The notes: a model not told the origin generated them from the sequence alone. Shown: positions 44,608 to 53,754, numbered from the stretch's first letter. The stretch is 64,000 nt of DNA from Antrihabitans cavernicola (GCF_008297975.1 NZ_VLNY01000017.1:31103-95102); one strand, 5' to 3'. Translations and numbers: made by a program.

Positions 44608-45006
44608 ATGGCCGACACCAAAACCGCAGAGCTGATGGCGCTGCTCCGCTCCCCCAGCACCTGCTACATCACCACGCTCATGCCGGACGGTTCGCCGCAG
44701 CTGACGCTGACCTGGGTCGACACCGACGGTGAACACATCGTGATCAACACCGTGGCCGGATTTCAGAAGCTACGCAACATCGAGCGTGATCCACGCGTTG
44801 CCGTCGCGATCGCGGATCCCACGAATCCGAGCCGCTACTTCGCCGTCCGTGGTCGGGTGGTCGAAACCACCACCGAGGGCGCCGTCGATCACATCGAGGC
44901 GCTCGCCCAGAAGTATCTCGGTGGACCGTATCCCTGGTACGGCGGTCGAGATCAGATCCGCACGATCGTCAAGATCTCGATCGACAAGCTTCATGCAATG
45001 GGCTGA
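44608..45006 (+). CDS. PPOX-class F420/FMN-dependent oxidoreductase
   Basis: 132 residues, split beta-barrel. STCYITTLMPDGSPQLTLTWVD and VINTVAGFQKLRNIERDPRVAV are typical of the actinobacterial PPOX family (Rv1155-like). Cofactor not decidable by eye. Its 3' end overlaps the convergent DUF1275 gene by 16 bp. Confidence 0.88.
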   Translation: MADTKTAELMALLRSPSTCYITTLMPDGSPQLTLTWVDTDGEHIVINTVAGFQKLRNIERDPRVAVAIADPTNPSRYFAVRGRVVETTTEGAVDHIEALAQKYLGGPYPWYGGRDQIRTIVKISIDKLHAMG

Positions 45007-45698
45007 GTGCGCGGCACCAGCCCTGAACGGCGCGGCGCCAGCCCGAACACCGCTGCGACAACGGCGATGACGGCGGCGGCGAGTCCGAGTACCCCCGCCG
45101 TCGTGATTGTGAGTAGCCATGCGCCGAAGGCCGCACCGCCGAGCATGGCCCCGATCGATCCCAGCCGGCGATGCGGTTTGCTACCCGTTCCCCCGGCCCA
45201 GCGATGATCCGCGCCCAATCCGGTCAGCGTCATCGTCAGCACTGTCGTTGTCAGATCCGGTTCGCCCATCCTGCGGACCGTGCTGTTCTGGAGGCCACAC
45301 GCGGCCGCCAACACGACGATCAGCAGCAGTCGCTGATCGCCGGTGTAAGCGACTGCTCCGACGCCACCCAGGATCGCCGTGACAGCAATCAACGCGGATT
45401 CCGCAGCGAAGGCGAGCGAAAGCCACCGCGCTGGACGGTGATCGAGCACTTTGCCCATTCGGCCGCCGAGCGATGCTCCCCCGACGAAGCCGGCGACGGC
45501 GCCGACCGATGCGACAGCTGACAGACCCGATGCCGGGTTCACGCTGAACCCGAGCAGGACGACGTTGCCGGTCATGTTCGCGACGAAGACATGTCCCAGC
45601 GCCAAGTAGCTGACGGCGTCGACCATTCCGGTCACAAAGGTCACGGTGAGTAGTGCGCCCACGGTCCAGCGGCGCGACAGCGGCGACTCGATTGCCAT
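44991..45698 (-). CDS. YoaK/DUF1275-family membrane protein
   Basis: About 235 residues with six or seven helices. TFVTGMVDAVSYLALGHVFVANMTGNVVLLG is the DUF1275 signature; CGLQNSTVRRMG and TTTVLTMTLTGLG follow. Function unknown. Start not certain (ATG 45698 without a clear ribosome-binding site). Confidence 0.87.
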   Translation of the reverse strand: MAIESPLSRRWTVGALLTVTFVTGMVDAVSYLALGHVFVANMTGNVVLLGFSVNPASGLSAVASVGAVAGFVGGASLGGRMGKVLDHRPARWLSLAFAAESALIAVTAILGGVGAVAYTGDQRLLLIVVLAAACGLQNSTVRRMGEPDLTTTVLTMTLTGLGADHRWAGGTGSKPHRRLGSIGAMLGGAAFGAWLLTITTAGVLGLAAAVIAVVAAVFGLAPRRSGLVPRTQPIA

Positions 45699-45812
45699 TA
45701 AGCGATTGTCCACGTCAGTGAGTCGAAGTGAAGACTGCGGACACATCACGACGATGCGTCGATGCCGGTAACTTACAGGTGACGATGTGGTGGTGAGCTG
45801 AGAGGAATCCGC

Positions 45813-46721
45813 ATGACTTACCGGACGATGGTGACCGTCAGGCGCACCGCAGTGGTGATCGCACTCTCGCTCACGGCAATGCTGTCGGGTGCGGTGGCGG
45901 ATGCGGCACCCGCACCGTCTGGATCTGCGTCCGGCCAACCAGCCGTGCTCGCGCCGTTTGCCGAACTTGCCGACGGCACTACCGGAGCGCCACTGTGGAC
46001 CCGCGCCGCGCAGACCCGTGCTCCGATGGGGAGTATTGCCAAGGTCATGACCGCCCTGGTGGTTCTCCAGTCCGGCGATATCGATCGACCTGTCACCGTG
46101 CCGCAGAGCGTGATCCCGTACGACAATGCCGCCGGCGCCAGCACAGCCGGCCTGGTTCCTGGCGAGGTGTTGACAGCCCGACAGTTGTTGTACGCCATGC
46201 TGATTCCCTCAGGCTGCGATGCTGCCTACTCCCTGGCTGCCTCCTATGGTCCCGGAGTCGACGCGTTCATCGGCAAGATGAACGCGACCGCGCAGCAGCT
46301 CGGCCTCGCAGATACCCACTTCACCGATGTCAGTGGATTGCCTTATCCCACAGGCAATTCCACCTACTCCACACCGGCTGACCTGGTGCGCCTCGGGATG
46401 GCCGCCATGGCGATTCCCGCGTTCCGTGACATAGTCTCGCTGCCGATCTACCACGTCGACGCGGGTCCCGGCCACCGCGACCACACGTGGCAGAACTCCG
46501 ACGCACTTCTCACCAGCTATCCGGGTGCCATCGGCATCAAGACCGGGTCCACCAACGCCGCAGGCTACTGCTTGCTCTTCGAGGCGGTCAGAGGCGGACA
46601 CACGCTCATCGGCGCCGTGCTCGACAGTTCGGCGGTGAGCGGGGCGGCCGCCACCGACGACGCCAGACAGCTGCTCGATTGGGGCTTCGGAGGACCTTTC
46701 GGTCTACTCGGGTATCTGTAA
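45813..46721 (+). CDS. Secreted D-alanyl-D-alanine carboxypeptidase (S11 family)
   Basis: 302 residues. Signal peptide ending near ADAAPA. Active-site SIAK (Ser74, Lys77), second motif SGC in LIPSGCDAAYSLA in place of SGN, and KTG in IGIKTGSTNAAGY. Trims peptidoglycan stem peptides outside the membrane. No C-terminal PBP5-type anchor domain is present, so the protein is short. Confidence 0.92.
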   Translation: MTYRTMVTVRRTAVVIALSLTAMLSGAVADAAPAPSGSASGQPAVLAPFAELADGTTGAPLWTRAAQTRAPMGSIAKVMTALVVLQSGDIDRPVTVPQSVIPYDNAAGASTAGLVPGEVLTARQLLYAMLIPSGCDAAYSLAASYGPGVDAFIGKMNATAQQLGLADTHFTDVSGLPYPTGNSTYSTPADLVRLGMAAMAIPAFRDIVSLPIYHVDAGPGHRDHTWQNSDALLTSYPGAIGIKTGSTNAAGYCLLFEAVRGGHTLIGAVLDSSAVSGAAATDDARQLLDWGFGGPFGLLGYL

Positions 46722-46756
46722 GCGGACGGAGCGGGATCGAACGGAGCGCGCCGCCG

Positions 46757-47119
46757 CTAGCTCTCGGTGATGGAAAACGCGTTGCCGTCCGGGTCGTGAA
46801 ACTCGAACATCGGTGGCACGCCTGGCCATTCGATGATCCCTCCGGTGTGGACTCCCTTGGCGCTGAGTTCCTTGTGCGCGGCTGCAGCATCGTCCGTGAG
46901 GAAGCGAATCATGATTGCTCCTCGGGTGACTTCGGGGGTAGCGAGGTCGAGCGTGACGATCACACTGCCGTCGGCAGGTGAAAGTTCGATCCACCTCCCC
47001 GTCGGGATCTTGGAGTCGGCCAGGAGCGTGAATCCGAGGGTGTCGACGTAGAAGGCCAGCGCAGCATCCTGATCGTCGACAAGGATGCTGATGGCTCGGA
47101 CACCGGTGAAGACGGTCAT
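46757..47119 (-). CDS. VOC-family protein
   Basis: 120 residues. VRAISILVDDQDAALAFYVDTLGF start; FEFHDPDGNAFSITE end with a metal-site Glu. GGAGGTACCAAT precedes ATG 47119. Single-domain glyoxalase-fold protein; substrate unknown. Confidence 0.9.
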   Translation of the reverse strand: MTVFTGVRAISILVDDQDAALAFYVDTLGFTLLADSKIPTGRWIELSPADGSVIVTLDLATPEVTRGAIMIRFLTDDAAAAHKELSAKGVHTGGIIEWPGVPPMFEFHDPDGNAFSITES

Positions 47120-47359
47120 ATTGGTACCTCCGAACAAGTCGAGCGCGACCATCGCGCTTACGAGAGAGACGTCGAAGCCGCCACGACGTTCTCGACATCG
47201 ATTTCACGCACTCTCGCCTCTACCCGATTGGGTTCGCGGGCGGCGCAGCCACTCAACTCACGCCGACCCGTGCCGCGGCGATCACGGCAGATCCGTATCG
47301 GCCGTCGCCGACTTCGTATCACCGTCAGCGGGACGACTCCGACCGGTCCCGTGGGTGAC

Positions 47360-47374
47360 TACAGTTCGGCCATG
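47360..47374 (+). promoter_or_regulatory. Putative -10 element for a leaderless DUF1295 mRNA
   Basis: TACAGT at 47360-47365, six bases, ATG at 47372. Confidence 0.35.
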
Positions 47375-48253
47375 AGCAAAGGTGCCTCACTTATTCGGGT
47401 CGTTACGGCATATGTCGTCGCGATTCTGGCCGGATTCGCTTGGCTGGCATGGGGTCCGAACACCGGACACCTGTGGCTCGACGGGCTGATCGCCGACTTG
47501 ATCGCCACCGTCGTGATCTTCGTGGCCAGTCGGATGTACAAAAACTCCAGCTTCTACGACGCGTACTGGAGCGTGATTCCCCCGCTGCTGGCGTTCTATT
47601 GGTGGGTCGAGGCCGACGCTGGTGTCGACGGCGTCCGGTGGTGGCTGCTGATGACCGTCATGCTGGTTTGGGCGGTCCGGCTCACCGGCAACTGGGTATA
47701 CGGCTTTCCTGGTCTGCACCATGAGGATTGGCGGTATCCGCTGCTTCGTGATCGAGCGGGTCGCTTCGAGTTGGCCGTCGACTTCGGTGCCATCCATCTG
47801 TTCCCGACGTTGCAGGTGTTCGCCGGACTGATCCCCGTCTACCTGGTCGCCACGCGAGCGGGAGAACCGTTCGGCGTGCTCGACGTCGTCGCGTTCATGG
47901 TTGGGCTGGGGGCGGTCGCGATGGAGACGATTGCCGACGTCCAGATGCACCGCTTCGTCGCCACCAAATCGTCTGGACAGGTGATGGATCGTGGCCTCTG
48001 GTCGTGGTCGCGACATCCCAACTATTTCGGTGAGTTCGGGGTCTGGCTTTCGTTCGGGTTCTTCGGACTTGCTGCGGCACCTGGTGATTGGTGGGTGCTG
48101 GGGGGCGCAGTCGTGATGCTGGCGATGTTGCTCGGCGCCAGCATTCCGATGATGGAGGAGCGAAGTCTGCAGCGCCGGCCAAAGTATCAGGACGTAGTGC
48201 GGCGGGTGTCGCGTTTTGTTCCGTGGCCACCGAAGCGCTCGGCGGTCGGCTGA
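47372..48253 (+). CDS. DUF1295 (steroid 5-alpha-reductase-like) membrane protein
   Basis: 293 residues, about seven helices. WAVRLTGNW, DRGLWSWSRHPNYFGEFGVW and MMEERSLQRRPKYQDV are the conserved DUF1295 motifs; the RHPNYFGE loop is the NADPH-binding region in steroid reductase relatives. Substrate unknown. Confidence 0.9.
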   Translation: MSKGASLIRVVTAYVVAILAGFAWLAWGPNTGHLWLDGLIADLIATVVIFVASRMYKNSSFYDAYWSVIPPLLAFYWWVEADAGVDGVRWWLLMTVMLVWAVRLTGNWVYGFPGLHHEDWRYPLLRDRAGRFELAVDFGAIHLFPTLQVFAGLIPVYLVATRAGEPFGVLDVVAFMVGLGAVAMETIADVQMHRFVATKSSGQVMDRGLWSWSRHPNYFGEFGVWLSFGFFGLAAAPGDWWVLGGAVVMLAMLLGASIPMMEERSLQRRPKYQDVVRRVSRFVPWPPKRSAVG

Positions 48254-48313
48254 TCAGGACTCGGCAACAGGGTCGGGGGTGCCCGCTCGGGGCAGCGCTG
48301 ATCGCGTGCGGTT

Positions 48314-48328
48314 TAGAGTTCGTCCATG
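48314..48328 (+). promoter_or_regulatory. Putative -10 element for a leaderless oxidoreductase mRNA
   Basis: TAGAGT at 48314-48319, six bases, ATG at 48326. Confidence 0.4.
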
Positions 48329-49471
48329 AGTCGTCCCAGGGTGGTTGTTGCGGGTCTGGGTGACACGGGCGTCCTCACCGCGATCCAGCTGCGTCGCCAC
48401 GCCGACATCGTCGGCATCACCGCCAAACCGGAAATGGTCAGCGGCCAGGAGCTCGGCCTACGACTCGCCCGCCCCGACGCCTGGATGCACGATTACCGCA
48501 TTGCCTACGACAGATTTCGCGGCCTCGATCGAGCACGCGTAGTACAGGGCAGCCTCACGAGCCTCGATGTCGACGCACAGACTGTGCACGTCGAGCATGC
48601 CGACGGTTCGTCTAGCGATGAACCCTACGACGTTCTCGTCATCGCCACCGGTGTCACCAACGGCTTCTGGCGCCACCCCGCGCTGCAGCACAGCGACGGC
48701 GTCGACACCGACCTCGCGACGGCTCATCACCGGATCGCGGACGCGGCGTCGGTTGCGATCGTCGGGGGTGGTGCGGCCGCGATGAGCTGTGCCGCACAGG
48801 TTTCCGAGCAATGGCCCACCAAGAAGGTCGACCTCTACTTCCCCGGTGAGCGAGGGCTGCCGCATCACCACGGCCGAGTGTGGAAGCAGGTCGAAGCGCG
48901 GCTCGTCGCGCTCGGTGTGGGGATCCATCCCGGGCATCGCGCAGTGCTGCCCGCCGATGCCGACCAGTTGTCCAGCGACCCGATCGCATGGTCGACGGGT
49001 CAGCCTCCTTCGACGGCCGACGTCGTCGTGTGGGCGATCGGGAAGGTTCGACCGAACACCGCATGGCTACCGCCGGACATGCTCGACGACCATGGATTCG
49101 TGCAGGTGACACCGACTTTGCGGGTGCCGTCGCACGACAACATCTTCGCGGTCGGCGATGTTGCGGCCACAGATCCGTTGCGGACCTCCGCCCGCAATCG
49201 AGGGCACAAACTGGTCGCCCACAATGTCCGGGCGCTCCGCAGTGGCAAGCCCCTTCGTGACTACCGATCGCCCACGCGCCGTTGGGGCTCCGTGCTCGGG
49301 CCACAACGCGACGGACTGGTGGTCTTCGCGCCGAACGGGCTGGGCTTTCGCGTCTCCGCTCGGTTGGTCGATGTGCTTCTGCAGCGATTCGTCAATCGTC
49401 GGATCTTTTACGGCGGCGTCCGCAAGCGCAGTCCGTCGATGACCAGTTCGACCATTCGACGCGCGTCGTAG
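48326..49471 (+). CDS. NAD(P)/FAD-dependent pyridine nucleotide-disulfide-type oxidoreductase
   Basis: 381 residues. VVVAGLGDTGVL opens the FAD domain, VAIVGGGAAAMS is the NAD(P) site, and HDNIFAVGDVAATD the second FAD contact. Resembles AIF/NDH-2-like enzymes; no redox Cys pair is seen. The last 64 bp overlap the convergent TetR gene. Confidence 0.88.
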   Translation: MSRPRVVVAGLGDTGVLTAIQLRRHADIVGITAKPEMVSGQELGLRLARPDAWMHDYRIAYDRFRGLDRARVVQGSLTSLDVDAQTVHVEHADGSSSDEPYDVLVIATGVTNGFWRHPALQHSDGVDTDLATAHHRIADAASVAIVGGGAAAMSCAAQVSEQWPTKKVDLYFPGERGLPHHHGRVWKQVEARLVALGVGIHPGHRAVLPADADQLSSDPIAWSTGQPPSTADVVVWAIGKVRPNTAWLPPDMLDDHGFVQVTPTLRVPSHDNIFAVGDVAATDPLRTSARNRGHKLVAHNVRALRSGKPLRDYRSPTRRWGSVLGPQRDGLVVFAPNGLGFRVSARLVDVLLQRFVNRRIFYGGVRKRSPSMTSSTIRRAS

Positions 49472-49983
49472 CTGGAGTTGTTTTCGGCCCCGATGCACAG
49501 GTTGCCGACGCCGCGCATCAGGTCCAAAGCATCGACGTCGGAGCGGATCTCGCCGGCCGCGGCGGCCGCGTCGAGCAGGAGCGCGCACACCGGGACGAGG
49601 CGATCGAGGAAGTAGGCGTGCAGTGCCTCGAATGCGGGGTCGTTGGACTGCATGGCCTTGGCGAGGCCGTGTTTGGTGATCAGGAAGTCGACGAAGAGGT
49701 CGATCCACTGCGCGAGCGCAGCATGCGGTGACGCGTTGTCGGCCAGCAGTGTCGGACCAGCATCAGCGCAAGCCTCGACCTGATGTCGGTAGACGGCGAC
49801 GATGAGGTCGGCGCGGGTCGGGAAATGTCGGTAGATGGTTCCGACGCCGACGCCTGCCTTGGTGGCGATGTCCCGGACAGGCGCATCGACGCCGGACGTA
49901 ATGAACGCCGCGGCCGCTGCGTCCAGCAGTGTGGCTTTGTTGCGCACGGCGTCGGCGCGCTTTCGCGGAACAGTCGGATCCAT
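49408..49983 (-). CDS. TetR-family regulator (divergent from aldo/keto reductase)
   Basis: 191 residues. HTH: APVRDIATKAGVGVGTIYRHFPTRADL. GGGAGGTGAAG precedes ATG 49983. Likely represses the aldo/keto reductase gene (and the luciferase-like gene behind it) through two palindromes in the 117-bp gap. Confidence 0.9.
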   Translation of the reverse strand: MDPTVPRKRADAVRNKATLLDAAAAAFITSGVDAPVRDIATKAGVGVGTIYRHFPTRADLIVAVYRHQVEACADAGPTLLADNASPHAALAQWIDLFVDFLITKHGLAKAMQSNDPAFEALHAYFLDRLVPVCALLLDAAAAAGEIRSDVDALDLMRGVGNLCIGAENNSSYDARRMVELVIDGLRLRTPP

Positions 49984-50002
49984 CTTCACCTCCCTTGGCA
50001 AG

Positions 50003-50047
50003 CGGAACAATGTTCCGTATGTTAGAAAACGGAACGCTGCTCCGTTT
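50003..50047. promoter_or_regulatory. Two palindromic TetR operators
   Basis: CGGAACA-A-TGTTCCG (50003-50017), perfect 7-bp arms, and AAACGGA-acgctgc-TCCGTTT (50027-50047), also perfect 7-bp arms. Both hold GGA/TCC half sites. Confidence 0.7.
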
Positions 50048-50100
50048 GTTCAGGATGCCAGAACGGGCGAGTAGAAGTCACCTCTCGAGGAGGAACATTC

Positions 50101-51120
50101 ATGCAGTACCGCACTTTGGGCCGTACCGGAGTCAAGGTCAGCACGCTTGCGCTCGGCGCCATGAACTTCGGCGCCATCGGTCGTACCACGCAGGATGAGG
50201 CCACCGCGATCGTCGACGCCGCGCTGGAGGGCGGCATCAACTTCATCGACACCGCCGATATGTACAGCAAGGGCGAGTCCGAGGAGATGGTCGGCAAGGC
50301 CATTGCAGGCCGTCGCGACGACATCGTGCTCGCCACCAAGGTCTTCAACCCGATGAGCGACGAGCGCAACCACCGGGGTAGTTCGCGGCGATGGATCGTC
50401 ACGGAGTTGGAGAGCAGCCTGCGGCGCCTCGGCGTCGACCACGTCGATCTCTACCAAATCCACCGCTGGGATCCGAGTACCTCGGACGAGGAGACACTGT
50501 CGGCGCTGACGGATCTGCAACGGGCGGGCAAGATTCGCTACTTCGGTTCGTCGACTTATCCGGCATACCGAATTGTGCAGGCGCAGTGGGCCGCTCGCGA
50601 ACATCGTCTGACACGGTTCACCACCGAGCAGCCGCCGTATTCGATCCTGCAGCGCGGCGTCGAGTCGCACGTATTGCCCGTGACCGAGGAGTACGGTCTC
50701 GGCGTGCTGGTGTGGAGCCCGTTGGCGGGTGGGTGGTTGTCGGGCGCAATTCGAGCAGGACAGAAGGCCACGTCCAACCGCGCGACGCGGATGCCGGACC
50801 GGTTCGATCCCGCCGTTCCGTCCAACAAGGCGAAGCTCGATGCCGTCGAGAAGCTGGCTGTCGTGGCGGACGAGGCCGGTTTGACGCTGATTCAACTTGC
50901 GCTCGGATTCACGACCGCTCACCCGGCGGTAACCAGCGCGATCATCGGGCCGCGCACCGTCGATCATCTGCACTCGCAACTCGCGGCCGCTGACACTGTG
51001 TTGTCCGGTGACGTGCTCGACGCGATCGACGAGATCGTCGCTCCCGGAGTCGATCTCGCTCCGGACGAAAAGTTCGACACTCCACCTGCCTTGCTCAAAG
51101 CATCGCTACGGCGGCGCTGA
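50101..51120 (+). CDS. Aldo/keto reductase
   Basis: 339 residues, YajO/Tas-like. Asp-Tyr in FIDTADMYSKGES, Lys in LATKVFNPM, His in LYQIHRWDP, and cofactor-phosphate region IIGPRTVDHL. CGAGGAGGAACATTC precedes the ATG. One base separates it from the next gene; both probably answer to the divergent TetR protein. Confidence 0.92.
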   Translation: MQYRTLGRTGVKVSTLALGAMNFGAIGRTTQDEATAIVDAALEGGINFIDTADMYSKGESEEMVGKAIAGRRDDIVLATKVFNPMSDERNHRGSSRRWIVTELESSLRRLGVDHVDLYQIHRWDPSTSDEETLSALTDLQRAGKIRYFGSSTYPAYRIVQAQWAAREHRLTRFTTEQPPYSILQRGVESHVLPVTEEYGLGVLVWSPLAGGWLSGAIRAGQKATSNRATRMPDRFDPAVPSNKAKLDAVEKLAVVADEAGLTLIQLALGFTTAHPAVTSAIIGPRTVDHLHSQLAAADTVLSGDVLDAIDEIVAPGVDLAPDEKFDTPPALLKASLRRR

Positions 51121-51121
51121 C

Positions 51122-51985
51122 ATGACCAGCTTCGGAATCATGACCGCACCCATGCAGGTCGACTACGTCGATATTCAACGGGTGTGGCGCGAGGCGGATG
51201 CCATCCCGGAGATCGAACATGCGTGGCTCTTCGATCATCTGATGCCGATAGGCGGTGATCCGGATGGACCGATCTTCGAGGGTTGGACGCTGCTCTCGGC
51301 CTTGGCAGCGCAGACGGAACGGCTGCGGCTGGGCTTGCTCGTGACAAGTAATCGCATCCGCCCGCCCGCGCTGCTGGCCAAGATCGCGACGACCGTCGAC
51401 ATCGTGTCGGGTGGACGTCTCGACTTCGGCATCGGCGCAGGTTCGAGGCCCAGCGTGCCGATGGCGCGGCGTGAGTACGACGCGCACGGATTGCCCTACG
51501 GCGACGCCAAGCACGCTGTCGAGAATCTTGCCGAGTCGTTGACGGTGATTCGTCGCCTGTGGAGCGAATCGGAACCGTTCGAATTCGACGGCACTCATGT
51601 GCAGCTCACGGGGGCATTCGGCAATCCCAAACCGTTGCAGAGTCCGCATCCGCCGATCATGATCGGTGGTCGCTCCGCAGGGGTGTTGCGGCTGGTTGCC
51701 GAGCACGCCGACCTCTGGAACATCCCGGGAGGCGACATCGACGACGCCATCAGCCGAAGCGCTCTGCTGGATCGCTACTGCACGGAGATCGGTCGCGACC
51801 CGGCTGCAATCACCCGCTCGATCTATCTGCCGGTCGACTACGACGGTGCCGTGGAGACGAGGGACGCGATAGGTCAGGCGGTCGAGGCGGGCTTCACTCA
51901 TGTCGTTCTCGGGCTGCCGTCCTCGGCCTACCCGGAAGGTGTTGCGCGGTGGGTTGCTGACGAGTTGATCGCGGCCTCGAGTTGA
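51122..51985 (+). CDS. LLM-class flavin/F420-dependent oxidoreductase
   Basis: 287 residues, luciferase-like TIM barrel. HAWLFDHLMPIGG start, RLRLGLLVTSNRIRPPALLAK, GGRLDFGIGAGSRP, PPIMIGGRS. FMN or F420 cannot be told apart here. Its C-terminus and stop run into the first two units of the 17-bp tandem repeat. Confidence 0.9.
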   Translation: MTSFGIMTAPMQVDYVDIQRVWREADAIPEIEHAWLFDHLMPIGGDPDGPIFEGWTLLSALAAQTERLRLGLLVTSNRIRPPALLAKIATTVDIVSGGRLDFGIGAGSRPSVPMARREYDAHGLPYGDAKHAVENLAESLTVIRRLWSESEPFEFDGTHVQLTGAFGNPKPLQSPHPPIMIGGRSAGVLRLVAEHADLWNIPGGDIDDAISRSALLDRYCTEIGRDPAAITRSIYLPVDYDGAVETRDAIGQAVEAGFTHVVLGLPSSAYPEGVARWVADELIAASS

Positions 51986-52063
51986 TCGCGGCCTCGAGTT
52001 GATCGCGGCCTCGAGTTGATCACTGCCTCGAGTTGATCACTGCCTCGAGTTGATCACTGCCTC
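51962..52063. repeat. 17-bp tandem repeat, six copies
   Basis: Three copies of GAGTTGATCGCGGCCTC followed by three of GAGTTGATCACTGCCTC, and then a partial GAACTAG. Copies within each block are identical. It covers the 3' end of the luciferase-like gene and the gap before the convergent immunity gene. Confidence 0.95.
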
Positions 52064-52066
52064 GAA

Positions 52067-52390
52067 CTAGTCGGCCGAAAGGTGGGATTTCATGAAGTCG
52101 ATCAGTTCAGTCAGGTACTCCGCAGCACCACCGCGAACCGGTTCCTCGGTCGGGCGTCCTGCAATGACATCTGCTCGCAACGACTCGGCACTGTGCAGAA
52201 TCGCGTTGCCCAATCGCAATCTGACACTCGGCTCCATCCGGAACAACGAAATGCCTTCGTGGTAGTCCTGCAATTGCTCTATATCGTCGGGATCATCGAC
52301 TGCTCGTCGGGCCCGCGAAAGGACCATCCGGTACATGCCCTTTCGGAGGATGAAGCCGCCGCCGTCATTCATCGAAAATATTATTGCCAC
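52067..52390 (-). CDS. Probable immunity protein of the toxin cassette
   Basis: 107 residues, mostly helical, acidic patches, no signal peptide. Opens MAIIFSMNDGGGFILRKG. The GTG start (52388-52390) overlaps the toxin stop (TAGTG), the usual tight coupling of toxin and antidote. No family recognised; the role is inferred from position only. Confidence 0.65.
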   Translation of the reverse strand: MAIIFSMNDGGGFILRKGMYRMVLSRARRAVDDPDDIEQLQDYHEGISLFRMEPSVRLRLGNAILHSAESLRADVIAGRPTEEPVRGGAAEYLTELIDFMKSHLSAD

Positions 52391-53754
52391 TAGAACCCTA
52401 TCCTGAGGATCTTTTCTTGCTGTTCGGACGGAAGTGAGTCGAGATACTCTTTTATCGCAGTTTTCGATTCCTCACTGAATCCAGTCAGATCGATCATCGT
52501 GCCATCGTTGGACTTGAGTAGGTGCCACTGGACCGAGTCTTCGAATGATTGCTCGACGCGAGGGCTCCAATGTTCCGAGGTCGCAGGATTGCCCATCTGG
52601 TCGTAAGTATTTCCATCTTTGTCTTCGTATTCGCCGTCGCGTTCATTCTCGACGGCCCGCAATTCGAGTTCGGGGTGGGCTTCTTGTGCGCGCCGGAGCG
52701 TGGCTTGTTCCGCGGGGCGCAATCGCCCGAAGTTCGGATCCTCCGCAGGATTGTTCGCGCCGGGCCTTGGATCCTTGCCCGCAACACTTTCGACTGTCAT
52801 CGCGGCGATCGCCGAGAGTCCACGCTCTATCTCGTCGCTGTACTCGATTGCGGCGAAGGTGGCGGTAGCGGCGCCGAGGACGGCGAGCAATCGGCTGCCC
52901 GTGACGACGCCTCGAATCCACAAACCGAGGTCGGCGATCAAAGCGCCTGCTCTGGCCCCGCCGACGAGAGCAGCAGCTCCGCCCGTAAGTGCAACGGCAA
53001 CAACGCCTATGACTGCAGTGACAGCCAGTTCTTTGTAGAGCGTGTCCTCGCCGTGCTCGATCGAGCCGCGCATCGTGTTCAGCTCGGTATGGTGCTCACC
53101 GACTGGCGTGGCGAGTTGAGCGGAGGCCTTCGCGATCATGGCGGCACCCTGCTGCAGGGTGCCGAGATGCCCGGTGAGCATCTGCACTTCGGGTGCGTCG
53201 ATACCCGCGAAAGTGTCCGCGATGGTTTTTATCTTGTCTGCGGCACCCGTTACCGAGTCGGCCTTTGCGAACACGTCCCACGCATTCGCTGCAACGTTGA
53301 GCTTGTCTCGGTCGCCGTTCGGCACTGGAAGTCCGATGTGTTGGAGCAATCCTGGGATGTTGCTGTCCAGTCCATCGCCGTTTCCGCCGGCTGACGGCGG
53401 GACGGGCGCGTCCAAGAACACGACACCGGTATCGCGCGGCGGCTGGACAGGTGCGGGGCCCTTGTTCGGGTTGGGATCGGCTCGGTAGTTCGCCAATGCC
53501 CAGTTGTAACCCGCGGCGTTGAGCACATCACCGTACTTCCACAATCCATTCGCCAGCGAGGCGAACGACTTCGCGATATTACTTGCCTGCTTGTCATATC
53601 CTGCCGACCACGGTTTGACGTTTTCGTAGTCGCCTGCCATTCCGCCTGAGCGATTAAGTTCGACTGTGAGCGGTGCAACTGCGTTTCTGAAGTCGTTCGC
53701 GAGATCTTGACATTTCTTTGCGCCGTCGTAGTACACATTCGGATCGATATTCAT
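52390..53754 (-). CDS. Type VII-secreted polymorphic toxin
   Basis: 454 residues. WXG100-like helical N-terminus (about 1-95, with YYDGAKKCQDLANDF and KPWSAGYDKQ), Pro-rich linker, central helices with a hydrophobic stretch (about 245-310), and a C-terminal ~110-residue domain with YDQMGNPATSEHW, HLLKSNDGTMIDLTGF and KILRIGF. That end resembles toxin tips of contact-dependent systems as I remember them; activity unproven. Between WXG100 genes and a coupled small gene. Confidence 0.75.
   Translation of the reverse strand: MNIDPNVYYDGAKKCQDLANDFRNAVAPLTVELNRSGGMAGDYENVKPWSAGYDKQASNIAKSFASLANGLWKYGDVLNAAGYNWALANYRADPNPNKGPAPVQPPRDTGVVFLDAPVPPSAGGNGDGLDSNIPGLLQHIGLPVPNGDRDKLNVAANAWDVFAKADSVTGAADKIKTIADTFAGIDAPEVQMLTGHLGTLQQGAAMIAKASAQLATPVGEHHTELNTMRGSIEHGEDTLYKELAVTAVIGVVAVALTGGAAALVGGARAGALIADLGLWIRGVVTGSRLLAVLGAATATFAAIEYSDEIERGLSAIAAMTVESVAGKDPRPGANNPAEDPNFGRLRPAEQATLRRAQEAHPELELRAVENERDGEYEDKDGNTYDQMGNPATSEHWSPRVEQSFEDSVQWHLLKSNDGTMIDLTGFSEESKTAIKEYLDSLPSEQQEKILRIGF

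Noticed and set aside
51962..52063. Possible CRISPR array
   Set aside because: Units of 17 bp are directly joined with no spacers, and no cas genes are nearby.
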